Part shown: positions 1 to 10,222 of the stretch, one piece after another
Layout of the letters: each line of letters starts with the position of its first letter
Numbering within the stretch: position 1 is the first letter of the stretch
Source: Tupaia tana
Taxonomy: Eukaryota; Chordata; Mammalia; Scandentia; Tupaiidae
Reading direction: 5' to 3'
NCBI GenBank assembly: GCA_026018925.1
Contig: JAKSZU010000005.1
Location: forward strand, 23,546,779-23,610,778
Length of the DNA stretch: 64,000 nt
Made by a program: the position numbers and the translations under genes
Notes under the pieces: generated by a model
Database searches by the model: none
Told to the model about the DNA's origin: nothing
The model's input: only the letters and a program-made list of their open reading frames with translations

Positions 1-997
1 CTCTTGGCTTACAGGAACAAGATAACTCTCGTCAAGACGAAGGGGACTTGGCACTGTGGCATTTACCTATGTGGCCTCCCTGGGACATCTCTTTGTAGCA
101 GGGGTACACAGGCAGGCCCCACTCTCCTGGGCTTGCTTCCTCTTTCCGCTTCCCCCAGGACTCACTTCCTCACCCCACTTTACAGATCACTCTCCTTTCT
201 TCATTCGCCTCTTCTCCTGAGTCTCTTTTCCTAACTCTGTTTCGCTCTCTTTCTGTCCTTCCATTTGGTGCGACAGGCACATTCCTTAAAGAGGTGACCA
301 TAAAGGCTAAATACGACGTCTAGAAATTGAGGAATATCACCTCCCTTCCTGGCTCCTTAACAGAATAAAGGGTGGCAGGCGTTAGCATCCCCAGCAGCCT
401 GAATGCATCAGTCCCGATCCAGAGAAATCTTTGGTGTCCCACTGTTTCTGATTATGCTGTTTCATCCTATTACTTCTGTAGTCGTGTTTCTCTTAGAATT
501 AAGCAATCATAACCTGATATGAGGGAAATTCAATCAGTGCAGGGTATTTCTGGGGCCTGGGCATTTTTCCTCTTTTAAAACTGGCCTTTTACACAGCCAC
601 AGGGGTTGTTTTCATGCATTACTTCTTAATGATGTGTTTGTTTACCTAGACTCACACAATTCTCTCCTGCGCTGGGTAATCCAATATTGACCTGTAATAA
701 CCAAGATTCCTACTGAACGAAGGGATTTTTTTTCGAAGAAAAGCAAAGGGAATTATGGGTTCAAAATTGCAGAGAGAAACTGAACAAAGCCCTACTGCAG
801 AGGATGTGGGAGAATACTGTGACTTGAGTGAGTACTCTCCTAGAGAGGGTGCTGCTAGCTGTCTCTGCTGAAGCCCCTTTGTTTTCAGGTTGCCTTTGGG
901 TTGAAGGAAGTTTCTTCTTCCATGAAAAAACTAGTTCTGATTGACAAACAAAGACTTCAAAAAGTTTGTGCAAAAATTTAATTAAAGTATGAGTTTA
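1..997. other. Single-copy-looking sequence, no gene seen
   Basis: I recognise no repeat and no coding similarity. Positions 120-260 are pyrimidine-rich. The short open frames have no family features. This may be ordinary intergenic or intronic DNA. Confidence 0.5.
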
Positions 998-1197
998 GGG
1001 GAGACTCTGTGACCTGGTAGTTATATGAGCTGGATCCCACATGGTCGATTGTGCGGTTTGAATCCTGGGCCTGGCAGCATGAGAAACACACCAGGCACAT
1101 GTGTGCATGTGCATGCATGCCTAAAATCTCGAAAGGAGAAGAGATCAAGGAGAAGAGATTGCAGCATGACCATCTTCCATGGAGAGTGCTTTCTCTT

Positions 1198-1230
<33 letters not shown>

Positions 1231-1262
1231 AGAAAGCACACATACCTTCTAGGAAAATAAAT
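998..1262 (+). mobile_element. tRNA-derived SINE, type D (old)
   Basis: The head includes GGATCCCACATGG and a B-box-like GGTTTGAATCC, followed by the ACACCAGGCACATGTG body and a (TC)n run at about 1193-1231, ending AAAATAAA. It is diverged from the younger type A copies, so it is probably an older subfamily. Confidence 0.8.
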
Positions 1263-2179
1263 GCAAGTTCTTCTTAGTGCCCCCCAAAATAGAAATCCAT
1301 TCTTAGTTTTTCATAATATGCATTTTTCGTAAACTTCTTGAAGATATGGTACATATTTGTATGTATCTGTAGCTCATAAACAATGACATGAAGTTCTCCA
1401 AATTACCTAATATCACACCTGTTCCCACAAAAGAGAAGTTGGAATGTGGGGATGGTGAAGGTGGGACAAAGTGTTGGTTAGTGGGATTAGGTCATAAACC
1501 TAAATTAACTCTTGTTCTAGAAGATTCTCAACATGGAAATGGTGGCACATGACTCTTGCTGGGTTGAACTGCACAGGTTTTGTGTTTTTATCATCAGAAG
1601 GGGACTGTGTGACAGCTTTATGTAGGATGCCTGCTGTATGCTGCCCTTTTTGTCGGCCTCACTATTTTCTGTCACATCTGCAAGTGCAGTCTGCGTTTTG
1701 TAAACAGGTCACTAAATCTAGACCAGGGGTGTGAAATACAGCTGTCACTGCACATGGCCTTACACACGCCACATGTGCTAGATGCCAGGAAGAGAGGGGA
1801 GGGCCCCGAGGGCTCGACTTCATGGGGCAGAGCATTTCCTCAGACCACTCCGTGGAAATCTGTTCCAAGTGGCTTCCCAGAACCTCTTTGTACCATCTGG
1901 TAGCTGAGTAGGAAAAGCATCCTGGGACTCAGGGCCTTTCCCAGAGGGACCGTCCGTCAGAGATTTACAGCCAGGAGAATAGAAAACTGTGAGGAAGGCC
2001 TGATGAGGCTTCACATCCACAGCCCCGTAGTATTCCAGAGGCTTTGCATGGTATGGCTGTTCGTTACAGCGTCCAGCTTGCAAAGACTGGATAATCAACT
2101 CAGCGCATTGATAACAGCTGGTCAAAGAGCAGACACACATGCTCGTCGGTGGTACATAATGTCTAAGCAGTCTCCAGAC
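1263..2179. other. Single-copy-looking sequence
   Basis: No repeat or exon is recognised. A 134-codon open frame on the minus strand (1820-2224) runs into L1 sequence and has no recognisable domain, so I do not call it a gene. Confidence 0.45.
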
Positions 2180-2480
2180 ATCCTTGCTGTGTGATTCATT
2201 TGTATAAAATTCCAAAGCTTGCAAAACTAATTTATGGTGTTAGAGGTCAGGATAGTGGTAACCCTTGGATGAGGGGAAGATGAGCAAGAAATGGAAGAGG
2301 CATGAAGAGGCTTATTTTTGCTAAGTTTCTGGGTGTTTTGATCAGAGTGCTACATCAACAGTATTCATTTTGTAAAAATGAAAATCACATGAAATGCACA
2401 TGTATAATCTTTTTACTTATGTGTATATATTATTCTCTGATAAAAAGTTTACATTTAAAAATATACTTTAAGACCAGAAG
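2180..2480 (+). mobile_element. LINE-1 3' end (L1M-like)
   Basis: Text resembles old L1 3' UTRs: a stretch like TAAAATTCCAAAGCTTGCAAA, then GGTAACCCTTGGATG, TTTTGATCAGAGTGC, a GTAAAAATGAAAATCA stretch and a final GATAAAAAGTTTA. Sense orientation. Diverged, so ancient. Confidence 0.7.
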
Positions 2481-2522
2481 GAAAAACTTCTTTCCTCAGT
2501 CCAACTTTTATTAATAATAAAT

Positions 2523-2713
2523 TCAGGCTCAGGTGCACAAGTTAGACACAGGATGATGATCACTTTGGAAAGGTTGGCAAGAGGGCACTGTTATTCAATG
2601 GCTGAGGACACAGGGCAGGCCTGGATTTGGTTCCTGGACAAGGCATGCCCCTGTGGTCTTGGCTGGCTAGAAGGCTGGTGCAGGAAGGATTGCAACATGG
2701 CAAGTCCTTGTCA
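2523..2713 (+). mobile_element. Degenerate type C SINE (probable)
   Basis: The stretch GGTTCCTGGACAAGGCATGC..TCTTGGCTGGCTAG followed by GGATTGCAACATGGCAAG parallels the body of type C copies. The head is poorly preserved. The call rests on partial similarity only. Confidence 0.45.
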
Positions 2714-2730
2714 AAAAGGCCTATTTCTCT

Positions 2731-3000
2731 GGGAACCAGCAGTTAGAGTAATGGCTATGTCGCTGGACTCCCACGTAGTCGACCGTGGTTCACCTCCCGG
2801 ACCCGGTGGCTTAAAACTCACACACCGGGCGCGTGTGCGTGCGTGCCCAAGATCCCAAGAGGAGAATGGAGGAGAAGGGATTGCGGCGTGACCATCCCCC
2901 CTGGGGGGTGATTTCTCGCTTTCTATCTCTCTGTCTCTCTCTGTCTGTCTGGTGAGTGCATGCGCCCTGTAGTGAAAACCTCTCCAAAAAAAGAAAAAAA
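2731..3000 (+). mobile_element. SINE type A, full length, with target duplication
   Basis: Reads GGGAACCAGCAGTTAGAGTAATGGC at the head and TCTCCAAAAAAAG at the end. AAAAAGGCCTATTTCTCT lies on both sides (about 2713-2730 and 2996-3013). This shows L1-type insertion and fixes both edges. Confidence 0.95.
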
Positions 3001-3085
3001 GGCCTATTTCTCTTTTTGTCTCCCATGTAAATACATACTTGTCCCACATTTTTTCTCTCTCTCATTGAAAAAAGAAAAGGGGGGG

Positions 3086-3349
3086 GGGGACTGCAAATAA
3101 CGTGGTGGTTAAGGCAGTGGACTCCCACATGGCCAACCATGGTTTAAGTCTCAGACTTGACAGATTGAAAATCACACCAGGTGCATGTGTGTGCATGCCC
3201 AAAATCCTGAGAAGAGAATGGAGAAGGGATTGCAGCACAAAATCATCCTCGGGACGGGGGGGGGGGGGGGGGGTGATTTCTCACTTTCTCTCTCTCTCTC
3301 TGGCAAATGCATGTGCCCTATGACAAAAACCTAAAAAAAAAAAAAAAAG
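3086..3349 (+). mobile_element. SINE with B-like head and A/D body; contains an 18-G run
   Basis: The head ACGTGGTGGTTAAGGCAGTGG is followed by CACACCAGGTGCATGTGTGTG and the usual AGGGATTGCAGC segment. The normal short G run of the body has grown to 18 G (3256-3273). Another 11-G run lies at the 5' edge (3079-3089). Confidence 0.85.
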
Positions 3350-3907
3350 TTAATAATAAATTAAGAAAAGAGAAGAAGAAAACAAAAAATTAAGTATGTA
3401 CCTTCCATATGCAGTGCTCTGCTATAACTTTTTTCACATCCACCGTATGAGCGTTTAGCTTTTAATCATTTTTAATACTTCTTTTTATGGAGTTCTGACT
3501 TGTCTATTGAGGATTCTCAGTATGGCTTATTGGTTTGATTTTCTTAACGGATCTGTAAGCACATCAATATGTTTTTGGATCTCAATGGAATGTTTTTGAA
3601 TAAATGCTTCAGTTAGCTGCTTATGCAATGGATAATCTAAAATCTTATTTCAACATATGGACTTGGAAATCGGCACCATTTGGGTGATATTGGAGGTTAT
3701 GGAAGGAGATGGCATTGTTCATGGAGAGTGGGCAAAGAGACAAGAAGGGAGAGTCCAAAACCCCTGGGAAACACTGGTATTTGCAGGGTCGGTAAGTGGC
3801 TTTCTGCTTTCCAAAGGTGCATTAAGTTATACCAGGATGGTGATCACTCTGGAAAGGTTGGCTAAATAATTCAATATCATTTTCTCTTTATAAAAAAGTA
3901 AAGGATT
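3350..3907. other. Single-copy-looking AT-rich sequence
   Basis: No repeat is recognised. A 22-base stretch near 3840-3862 nearly matches one near 2556-2580 (GGAAAGGTTGGC core), which hints at an undefined older repeat. Confidence 0.4.
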
Positions 3908-4085
3908 TGGGCAGACAGATGGCGTAGTGGTTAGGGGCACTGGACTCTCACATGGCCACATGGCTGATCATGGTTCAAGTCCTGGACCTGGAGGCTGGCT
4001 TTCTCATTCCCCCTTCTCTCACTCTGTCCTTCTCTGGTCAAATTAAAAAATATATAAATAAATTAATTAAATTAAATTAAATTAT
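3908..4085 (+). mobile_element. SINE type B
   Basis: Head GATGGCGTAGTGGTTAGGGG with an inserted CACATGG repeat, then GGTTCAAGTCCTGGACCTGG. The pyrimidine part ends GGTCAAATTAAAA followed by an AATAAATTAATTAAATTAAA-like tail. Confidence 0.9.
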
Positions 4086-4088
4086 TCT

Positions 4089-4242
4089 TGGGGCTTGCAG
4101 GTGGTGCGGTTAAGGTGCTGGATTCCCACATGGCCAACAGTGGTTCAAGTCCAGGACCTGGCTGCTTGCTTTCTTGCTCTCTCCGTCTCTCTATGCTCAA
4201 ATTGAATAGTACTACTACTAATAATAAATAAAATTAAATAGT
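4089..4242 (+). mobile_element. SINE type B
   Basis: Head GGGGCTTGCAGGTGGTGCGG, B box GGTTCAAGTCC, tail with ACTACTACTAATAATAAATAAAA. It faces the next copy head-out with only a few bases between them, forming an inverted pair. Confidence 0.9.
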
Positions 4243-4246
4243 TTCT

Positions 4247-4405
4247 TAAATTATTTTATTTAGCTTTATTTATTATTATTCTTTTCCAGTTTGATCAGCC
4301 AGAGAGAGAGAGTGAGAAAGCAAGCCACCAGGTCTGGAAATCAAACCATGGTTGGCCATGAGGGAGTGTCCAGCACCTTAACCACCACACCATCTGCTGG
4401 TCCCC
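4247..4405 (-). mobile_element. SINE type B, inverted against its neighbour
   Basis: On the plus strand it starts with the T-rich tail (TTATTTAGCTTTATTTATT) and ends with the complement of the head, CACACCATCTGCTGGTCCCC. Confidence 0.9.
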
Positions 4406-5148
4406 AAGTTTTTTATTTTGTTTTGTTTTGTTTTTAAAGTGAAGGATTTGCATTCCGGAAAAATTCCCTATGTGAAATTTTAGTTAGGACCAAAACTTGG
4501 TTTAGAATGTAGTAGTACTGTAGTTTTCCTCATTAAAGAACTTGTCTAAAAAGATGCTTATACATATTTTGTGTAACCTTTTTTTTAATTGGCTGATAAG
4601 GAGAATTTCCTCTTTTTTTCCTGTATCAAGCTCAAAAAAAAATCTAAAGCAAACTACAAAGCAATACAATATGGGTACTGTGTGGAGTAGCTAGAGCCAG
4701 TCAAGAGACTTGATGTGGCTTGGAATAGTCAATGAACTCAAATGTTTTGCAGCTGGCGTATACAACCGGGTGGTAATAGATATGTATAGGGTTAATGGGG
4801 GCATTTTGTATAGATGGAAATTTTATTGGAACAGGTCATTTTTTCCTTTAATTTTATGTGAAAGTGCTATTTCTGAAGCCTCCTTGTTCTTTTTCACCTT
4901 ATTATGGCTTTTGTTTTTTATAACCCGGTAAGGACTATGCCAAGAAGCAGAGTGTACATTTTACCACATTAGAGAGACTTCCTTTTTACATTCTCTATGA
5001 AAAAAGAATTAAATGGGTTTTGAATGGCATTTTTCAGTCAATAATTGCATTTATTTTACTAGCTTTGTTTTTGCTTCAATCCTGATGTTTTTCTCTATTT
5101 CCTAATATGGAGCAGTGTCTATTAGTAGCCATTAAGTTTGTTTTGTCA
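4406..5148. other. Single-copy-looking sequence
   Basis: AT-rich and free of recognised repeats. The 73-codon frame at 4710-4931 has no recognisable homology. Confidence 0.45.
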
Positions 5149-5227
5149 GGCTGGTCCCATAGTCTAGTGTTTAAGGGAACTAGATCTCAAATGACCAACT
5201 GAGGTTGGAATCTCAGCCCCAGCAAGC

Positions 5228-5407
5228 CGGACTGTGGCATGGTGGTTAAGAGTGCTGGACTCCCACATGGTCAACCGCGGTTCGAGTTCCGCATGGCTTG
5301 CTTTCTCGCTTTCCCTCTCGCTCTCTCTTGCTCTGTCCCTCTCTGGTCAACTTTTAAAAATAGGTAAATAAATAAATTTAAGTAAAATAATTCTTTATTA
5401 AAAAAAG
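5228..5407 (+). mobile_element. SINE type B inserted in a type D copy
   Basis: Head GGACTGTGGCATGGTGGTTAAG, B box GGTTCGAGTTCC, tail GGTCAACTTTTAAAAATAGG plus AATAAATAAATTT. The CpGs left in the B box suggest it is younger than its host. Confidence 0.85.
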
Positions 5408-5442
5408 AAGAAGGAGGAGGAGGAGGAGGAGGAGGAGGAGGA
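5408..5442 (+). repeat. (GGA)n microsatellite
   Basis: About ten GGA units follow the A-tail of the inserted type B SINE. They probably grew from that tail. Confidence 0.9.
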
Positions 5443-5620
5443 GAAAGAAAAACACACTGGGCACATGTGAGTATGCCCAAAATTCCAACAAGATGAAGAA
5501 AGGAAAAGGGATTGCAATGTGACCATGCCCTCGTCGGAGGCTGCTTTCTCTCTCTGCCCCTGTCTCTCTCTGGGAACTGCATGTGCCCTCTGGTAGTTAA
5601 AAAAAGATAAGTAAAAAGTA

Positions 5621-5893
5621 GGGGCCAGGCTGGTGGTCAAGCCTGCTGGCTCCTACATGGCTGACTGTGTGGTTTGAATCTCAGACCCAGTGGCTTGAAA
5701 AACATGCCAGGCACGTGTGCTTGCGTGCTCAGAATCCTGAAGGAGGGAGAAATGGAGGAGGAGGAGCTTCATTGTGACCATGCCCCATGGAGGTCCTTTC
5801 CCATTTCTTCTCTCTCTTTCACTCCCCATCTCTCCCTCTCTGTATCTCTCTAGTGAGCTCACGTACTCTCTGGCAAATTAAAATGAAATAAAT
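5621..5893 (+). mobile_element. SINE type D
   Basis: GGGGCCAGGCTGGTGGTCAAG head, GGTTTGAATCTCAGACCCAG B box, body CATGCCAGGCACGTGTG, tail GCAAATTAAAATGAAATAAA. It abuts the previous D copy directly. Confidence 0.85.
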
Positions 5894-6384
5894 CAGTAGA
5901 GGTAGAAGATTGCCCGAATAAATTTTGTTCAAATCACTTTATTTTTCTCTCTATTTCTTGGCCACAGAACTCTGTAAGAAAGAATTTCACTGCTCTTAAG
6001 AAAAACACTGAGATATGATCTGGTCATAACTCTATCACACTTGCTTGAGGCCTAGTGCTGGATTAATGAAGTATTCTTTAAAAAGGACTATTTTTTTAGG
6101 CTTGATATACGGAATTTTATGGGGGGGGGAACACCTCAGCTCTTTTCCTGCTGAATGTTTTCAATACCACTTCTGCACCCTCCCTCCCAAATCAGTGACC
6201 TCTTCTTAACCTTCACACAGGTCAATCTCCTGGTAACATTTACAGTCCTGACCTTTCTAGAAATTCTAGAAATTCTCTGTTTTTGATTTAATAGCATAAT
6301 TCTTTATCATCTAGAAATTCTCTGTTTTTTATTTAATAGCATAATTCTTTATCATCTCTCTCTCTCTCTCTCTTGTTTTTTACT
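5894..6384. other. Single-copy DNA with a 45-bp tandem duplication
   Basis: Two copies of a 45-bp unit starting CTAGAAATTCTCTG lie at 6266-6310 and 6311-6355 and differ at one base by eye. A (TC)n run follows. No gene seen. Confidence 0.7.
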
Positions 6385-6663
6385 CCAGTTTTTTGCTAGA
6401 AGGCAGGTGCACTTGTTAGCAAAGAGAGATAGAGTCAGAGAGACAGAGGGAAAGTGAGAAAGTATTCACCCCCACCCCTGCCCCTCGCCCATGGAGCATA
6501 GCCATGCCACAATCCTTCTCTGTTTCTCCCTCCTTCAAGGATTTTGGGCACACATGTGTATGTACCTGGCATGTTTCTCAAGCTGCCAGGCTCAGGATTC
6601 AAACTACACAGTTGACCACATGTGATCCAGCCACCCTAACCACCAATGCCACAGCCTGGCCCA
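6385..6663 (-). mobile_element. SINE type D
   Basis: Complement of the body (CTTTGGGCACAC-like TTTTGGGCACACATGTG) and head (CACCAATGCCACAGCCTGGCCCA). The CCCCCACCCC segment is expanded. Confidence 0.8.
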
Positions 6664-6903
6664 CCCATCTCTCTCTCAACAGTACGTACCACGATTTCAT
6701 TGTTTTATTCTACTCCATTTTATTCTACTCATCCCTTAAATGTAATTAGCCTTAAGGATTCTTTCCTCATTCATCTTTTTCTTTTTAATTTTTATTTTCT
6801 CTCTAGGTTATATCATATACACCAAAGGTCTCAATTCCATCTAAAAACCAACAACTTCCAAATGTATACCTTTAACACAACCCTTTAGAATTGTGCTAAA
6901 TTG

Positions 6904-7078
6904 AGGTTAGCAGGTGGTGTGGTGGTTAAGGCACTGGACACTCCCACATGGCCAACCACGGTTCAAGTCCCGGACCTGGTGGCTTGCTTTCTCACTTTCC
7001 TTCTCTTTCTGTATCTATCTTTCTCTAGTCAAATTAAAATAAATGAATGGATAAATACAATTAAATAAATATTTTTAA
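6904..7078 (+). mobile_element. SINE type B
   Basis: Head TTAGCAGGTGGTGTGGTGG, B box GGTTCAAGTCCCGGACC, end AGTCAAATTAAAATAAATG with a poly(A/T) tail. Confidence 0.9.
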
Positions 7079-7339
7079 TTTTTTTTAAAAAAGGAACTGT
7101 GCCAAATTTACTTCAGAAGTGTCAATGGATTTTTTTCTTTTGTATTTCTTTAAATACTTAACAGAATGCCAAGTATGTAATGCATATTATATTAGATGGA
7201 TAAAAAACATGCCCATATCCATCAGTTTCTTAATGATTTCTACTTTCAATTTTAGTATTTTATTTGAATAAAGTGTCCCTGAAAGATAGACGGCAAGAAT
7301 GGATGTAGATGTTTCCTTTACTTGATACATATTTGTATT

Positions 7340-7579
7340 TTTTTTGAAGAGGTTTTTGCTATAGGGCACATGTGCTTGCCAGAGAGACAGAAAGTGAGAA
7401 ATCACCCCTCAGGGGGGATGGCCACGCCACAATCCCTTCTCCTCCATTCTCCTCTCGGGATCTTGGGCACGCGCGCACACGCGCCCAGCATGAGTTTAAG
7501 CCACCAGGTCCTGGACGTGAACCGCAGTCGACTACATGGGAGTCTAGCAACATGGTCATTATGCCAACTGCTGGTCCCA
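7340..7579 (-). mobile_element. SINE type A
   Basis: Complement reads GAGGTTTTTGCTATAGGGCAC, then a CpG-rich body, ending GCCAACTGCTGGTCCCA. ATATTTGTATTT or a close match flanks both ends, suggesting a target duplication. Confidence 0.93.
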
Positions 7580-7654
7580 ATAAGTATTTGTATTTCTATC
7601 ATGATGACCAACAAACTATTCTTACAATTGGCTCTTGTTTTGTTTTGTTTTTTT

Positions 7655-7806
7655 AAAAAAAGGTATTTGCAATAGTGCATGTGCACTCATCAGAGAGAGA
7701 CAGAATGAAAGTGAGAAATCATACCACCCGGGGGGATGGCCACACTGACACTGCAATCCCTTCTCCTGCATTCTCCTTCCGGGATGTGGGGCACATGCAC
7801 ACACGT
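7655..7806 (-). mobile_element. SINE type A, head missing
   Basis: The tail and body (GGTATTTGCAATAGTGCATG to GGGCACATGCACACACG) are present. The tRNA-like head is absent where the next SINE begins, so this copy is 5'-truncated. Confidence 0.85.
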
Positions 7807-7824
7807 TACTTAAATAAACCTGAA

Positions 7825-8062
7825 AAAGGTTTATTTATTTGTTCCTTCCACGATAAGGAAAGAAGCAGGGGAAGAAAGACAGTACCCCTGACAGAGTGAG
7901 TCTTCATGCCATGCTGCAATCCACCCCCAGCCGAGGCTGGCCGGGAATATGGGCACACATACAAGGCGTGCACAGGGAGGCCTCCAGAGGTGAACCCAAG
8001 ACCTTCCCATGTGGGTCCAGCGTCATGGAGCACTGCATTACTGCTGCACACCGTCCAGCTCA
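7825..8062 (-). mobile_element. SINE type C
   Basis: Complement of the AATAAATAAACC tail and of the ACATGGGAAGGTCTTGGGTTC head box. The body has the GGCTGGCC stretch typical of type C. Confidence 0.8.
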
Positions 8063-8685
8063 ATTGGTATAGTTTTAATTGAAGCCACTATCAGACTTCT
8101 TGCAGAAGTTCATCTTGGGTGCTAAGGTGACACTTTACAGAGTAACTTTTACTTTATTCTTGTGAGACAGACTGATCTTGCGCATAAGTCCATGGAGCAG
8201 AAATGTTAAAACATTTGGGAACCATGTTTTCCCCGGTGGGAGGCCTTTACTGCCAGAAGTAAATATCCCATAGAGCTGAAGAAAGGCCTATGAAATTTAG
8301 CTTTTAAAAACAAAGCTGTGTTTAAGTTCTGCGGAAACAGAAGGTACTGCTTAAAAATGACATGGCAGATGTTATGAAATTTGTTTTAAAGCATTACTCT
8401 CAGGTTAAGTCATGTTTGCCAAGTTACAACCTGGAACACGTTTTTACAACTCAGCAGAGCTCCAGAGCCATGGGTCTGCAGTGATAAAGAGCGCTCACGT
8501 CCTGTGAGGGGCCACGAGCCTCTGCCAAGCTGTGGATTCAGAAATGAGCCTGATGTCGCTTCAGAAGCATGCTGCTTCTCTCTCCGAGTTTGGCTTAGTA
8601 AAGTCAAAGTAAAATTGAAAAAGTAAGCTGCATTGTCCTTGAGATTTCCTTTTATTTGATGAAAATGTATTTTAATAGGTGTTGT
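8063..8685. other. Single-copy-looking sequence
   Basis: No repeat recognised. The open frames here are short and have no family signature. Confidence 0.45.
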
Positions 8686-8761
8686 TAATGGGTCACCAGG
8701 AAAGTCATGATGCAATTTTGCATAGAAAAACCAGTCATGACTTTTCTGATAACCCAGTATA
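8686..8761. mobile_element. Mariner-like MITE, near full length
   Basis: An imperfect palindrome: AATGGGTCACCAGGAAAGTCATGA at one end faces TCATGACTTTTCTGATAACCCAG at the other. It is flanked by TA. Same family as 24104, 27259, 47223 and 59865. Confidence 0.8.
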
Positions 8762-8780
8762 TTACTCTCACTCAGTTTTT

Positions 8781-9047
8781 ATTTTTTATTTATTTTTTAT
8801 TTTGTGAGAGGTTTTTGCTATAGGGCGCGTGCGCTCGCCAAACAGACAGAGAGAGACATAGAGACAGAAAGCGAGAAATCACCCCCTAGGGGGGATGGTC
8901 ACGCCGCAATCCCTTCTCCTCTCGGGACCTTGGGCACGCACACACACGCGCCCGGCGTGAGTTTTAAGCCACCGGGTCCGGAACGCGAACCGCAGTCGAC
9001 TACGTGGGCGTCCAGCGACATAGCCATTATGCTAACTGCTGGTTCCC
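8781..9047 (-). mobile_element. SINE type A with target duplication
   Basis: CTCTCACTCAGTTTT occurs at about 8766-8780 and again at 9048-9062. The body keeps many CpGs (GGGCGCGTGCGCTCG), so the copy is young. Confidence 0.95.
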
Positions 9048-9104
9048 CTCTCACTCAGTTTTGAAGTTATCTATGATCCTATTTAATGTGTATTGATGTT
9101 TCTT

Positions 9105-9373
9105 TTGTTTTTCTAATTGTAAGAGGACAGATGCACTAGCTAGAGAGAGACAGAGAGATGGAGAGAGGGAGAAAGCATCTCCTGCTTTCAATGGGGTGTG
9201 GTCAAGTTTCAATACCTTCTCCACTTCTCCGTCCTGTCAGTACTTTGGGCAGTCACGCTCACATGCCCAATTTGTTTTTCAAGCCTCCAGGGTCAAGATT
9301 TCAACCATGATGAGTGGTTCCCTTAACCACTTGGGATCCAGCTGCCTTAATCACTGGGCCATGAAGCCAGCCC
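9105..9373 (-). mobile_element. SINE type D, first insertion at a twice-hit site
   Basis: Head complement CTGGGCCATGAAGCCAGCCC. TATTGATGTTTCTT precedes it (9091), follows it (9374) and recurs after the next SINE (9629). Confidence 0.9.
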
Positions 9374-9388
9374 TATTGATGTTTCTTT

Positions 9389-9626
9389 CTTTCTTTTAGG
9401 GTGCACGTGCTTGCCAGAGAGACAGAAAGTGAGAGGGAATGTGAGAAATCAGCCCCTAGGGAAAATGGCCACACCACAAACCCTTCTCCTCCACTCTCAT
9501 CCTGGAATTTGGGGCATGCATACACACGTGTCCGGTGTGAGTTTTAAGCTGCCAAGTGTGAGACTGAAATTAATGATCGGCCAAGTGGGAATCCAGCGCC
9601 TTAACTACCACGCCACCTGCTGGCCC
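9389..9626 (-). mobile_element. SINE, second insertion at the same site; CTCF-like head
   Basis: It inserted in the duplicated target of its neighbour. The head complement GCCACCTGCTGG (9612-9623) equals CCAGCAGGTGGC on the minus strand, matching the CTCF core consensus. Confidence 0.9.
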
Positions 9627-9643
9627 CTTATTGATGTTTCTTT

Positions 9644-9979
9644 GAAGCAAAATTAATCCACTTGGAAATGATTATGTTTAAGGCACATAATATTTGGAAT
9701 GGGGTAGAAATCAGGTTGCTTCCTAGATCTGAATCATTTGATCCTTGCCTCAACCCTATGAACTTACAAAGTACGTGTGTACCTTGGGAGGCTCTGGGAG
9801 GTGGGGTCTGACTAACACTGGAGGGAACATGCTACAGCTTCTGCCTGCAGCCTTAAGTGTATGAGTGTTTCACAGGGATGGCCAAAATGTCCCACTCCAG
9901 AAAAAGGACAATAAGCAGAAAACCAAAGAAGATACTCTTTTCTCTGGCACATTGAAAAAGAAAGAAAATTCCTGACCCA
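9644..9979. other. Single-copy-looking sequence
   Basis: No repeat or gene recognised. Confidence 0.4.
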
Positions 9980-10222
9980 GCTGCTATAGTGCAAACAGTG
10001 GAGCACTGCTACGCAATGCTGGAGTTACAGAGAAGTCCCTAGTTCGGATCCTGGGCCAGCTTGGGCACACTGAGCAGGCCTGCACACACCGTATGTGTGT
10101 TATCACACTGTGAGCCTGGTCAGCTGGCAACTGTGGAAAGAGCTCAGTGTGGCAAGACCTTGTCAGAAGTCACCTCTTCTCTCTTTCCCATGAAAGAAAT
10201 ATATAAAATAAAAGCTTCATAG
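9980..10222 (+). mobile_element. SINE type C (old)
   Basis: GCTATAGTGCAAACAGTGGAG head, TTCGGATCCTGGGCC box, GTGTGGCAAGACCTTGTC body, AAATATATAAAATAAAA tail. Clearly diverged from the younger type C copies. Confidence 0.7.

Larger units (their letters stand above)
5149..5620 (+). mobile_element. SINE type D split by a type B insertion
   Basis: The head (GGCTGGTCCCATAGTCTAGTG, to about 5227) and body (AACACACTGGGCACATGTGAG, from about 5448) belong to one element. A type B copy sits between them. The D copy was therefore present first. Confidence 0.75.

Noticed and set aside
1820-2224. 134-codon minus-strand frame
   Set aside because: Half of it lies in an L1 3' end, and no splice context or family similarity could be seen.
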